The notes under the pieces are model-generated. The model saw only the letters and a list, made by a program, of their open reading frames with translations. It ran no database searches and was not told where the DNA came from. Position numbers and translations under genes: made by a program. Shown one piece after another: positions 63,704 through 64,000 of a stretch of DNA of 64,000 bases (its first letter is position 1; every line of letters begins with the position of its first letter). Where the stretch lies: contig NZ_MUHU01000025.1 in the NCBI RefSeq assembly GCF_002105195.1, positions 310,001 through 374,000 of the forward strand, in the 5' to 3' direction. Source of the DNA: Derxia lacustris (lineage in GTDB: Bacteria > Pseudomonadota > Gammaproteobacteria > Burkholderiales > Burkholderiaceae_E).

Positions 63704-64000
63704 TCGGTCGGCAAAGCTGTGGAAAAGCTCGGCAGCGTTTGTGCTCAACCGGCGGTTCGGGCGTTTGGCCGGTTTGTTGTCCCCAGCTGCCCACAACCCG
63801 CAGGCGCGCAATCACGCCGCTTGTACCTGACTCCAAGGCACTGATTTGAAAGATGAAAGCCGATTTGTCCACAGAAAAGTCGGTCGATCATCATCAAGGT
63901 CAATTCAATAAAAGAACTTCAGGAACAAGACCATGACCGGCCCAAAACCCCGTCATTGCAGACCAGATGGCGCTTGCCGATGCGCGCATTGCCCGACCGG
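63704..64000. other. Region downstream of dnaA, candidate part of oriC
   Basis: No gene is visible to the end of the window; dnaN, usually next, is not reached. Two one-mismatch DnaA boxes occur (TTTTCCACA complement at 63718-63726; TTGTCCACA at 63865-63873), with weaker ones near 63780-63797. The stretch 63840-63925 is clearly AT-rich for this genome and could be a DNA-unwinding element. The dnaA-dnaN gap is a common origin site in bacteria. Only part of it is present. Confidence 0.5.

Overview
This 64-kb window is high-GC chromosomal DNA from the replication-origin-proximal region of a betaproteobacterium, most likely Burkholderiales. The evidence is gene content and order: dnaA diverges from rpmH-rnpA-yidD-yidC-mnmE, with mnmG-rsmG-parA-parB, the atpIBEFHAGDC operon, hemE, priA and rep nearby, plus an exopolysaccharide (EPS) locus with EpsE/F/G/L-type genes. 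I saw no transposase, integrase, CRISPR array, rRNA or tRNA. Genus cannot be assigned from the sequence alone. Layout. (1) 1-1740: 3' part of a predicted glycoside hydrolase, convergent with an EPS cluster. (2) 1813-17518: an 11-gene leftward EPS operon (priming transferase, export protein, chain-length protein, BY-kinase-like ATPase, polymerase-like protein, two related GT4 glycosyltransferases, a pyruvyl transferase, UDP-glucose dehydrogenase, UDP-glucuronate epimerase, Wzx-like flippase), with an epsL-like outer-membrane barrel diverging on the right. Together these predict an acidic, pyruvylated Wzx/Wzy-type polymer. (3) 17528-25825: a DASS/SLC13-type carrier, rep helicase, an MBOAT plus SGNH pair that probably O-acetylates the polymer, and priA. 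(4) 25826-26536: a 711-bp gene-free region with two diverged copies of a ~190-bp module and four consensus DnaA boxes in one orientation. (5) 26537-35804: hemE, an OGFr-domain protein and the complete F1Fo ATP synthase operon with a good sigma70-like promoter. (6) 35805-42938: mnmG-rsmG-parA-hydrolase-parB-ilvA with parS-like sites, and a tail-anchored protein of unknown function. (7) 43039-57564: an accessory metabolic block: branched-chain-type ABC importer and IclR regulator, a five-PAS histidine kinase next to a D-2-hydroxyacid dehydrogenase, GTP-type PEP carboxykinase, a MOSC protein, and the glutathione-dependent formaldehyde oxidation pair. (8) 57593-64000: mnmE, yidC, yidD, rnpA, rpmH, dnaA and the start of the region downstream of dnaA. 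The main open questions are what the DnaA-box duplication between hemE and priA does, relative to the expected origin next to dnaA, and how the ParB sites sit around it. Starts were moved inward from the longest frame where a ribosome-binding site, family N terminus or overlap with the neighbour supported it. All family assignments are by reading motifs; no search was run.
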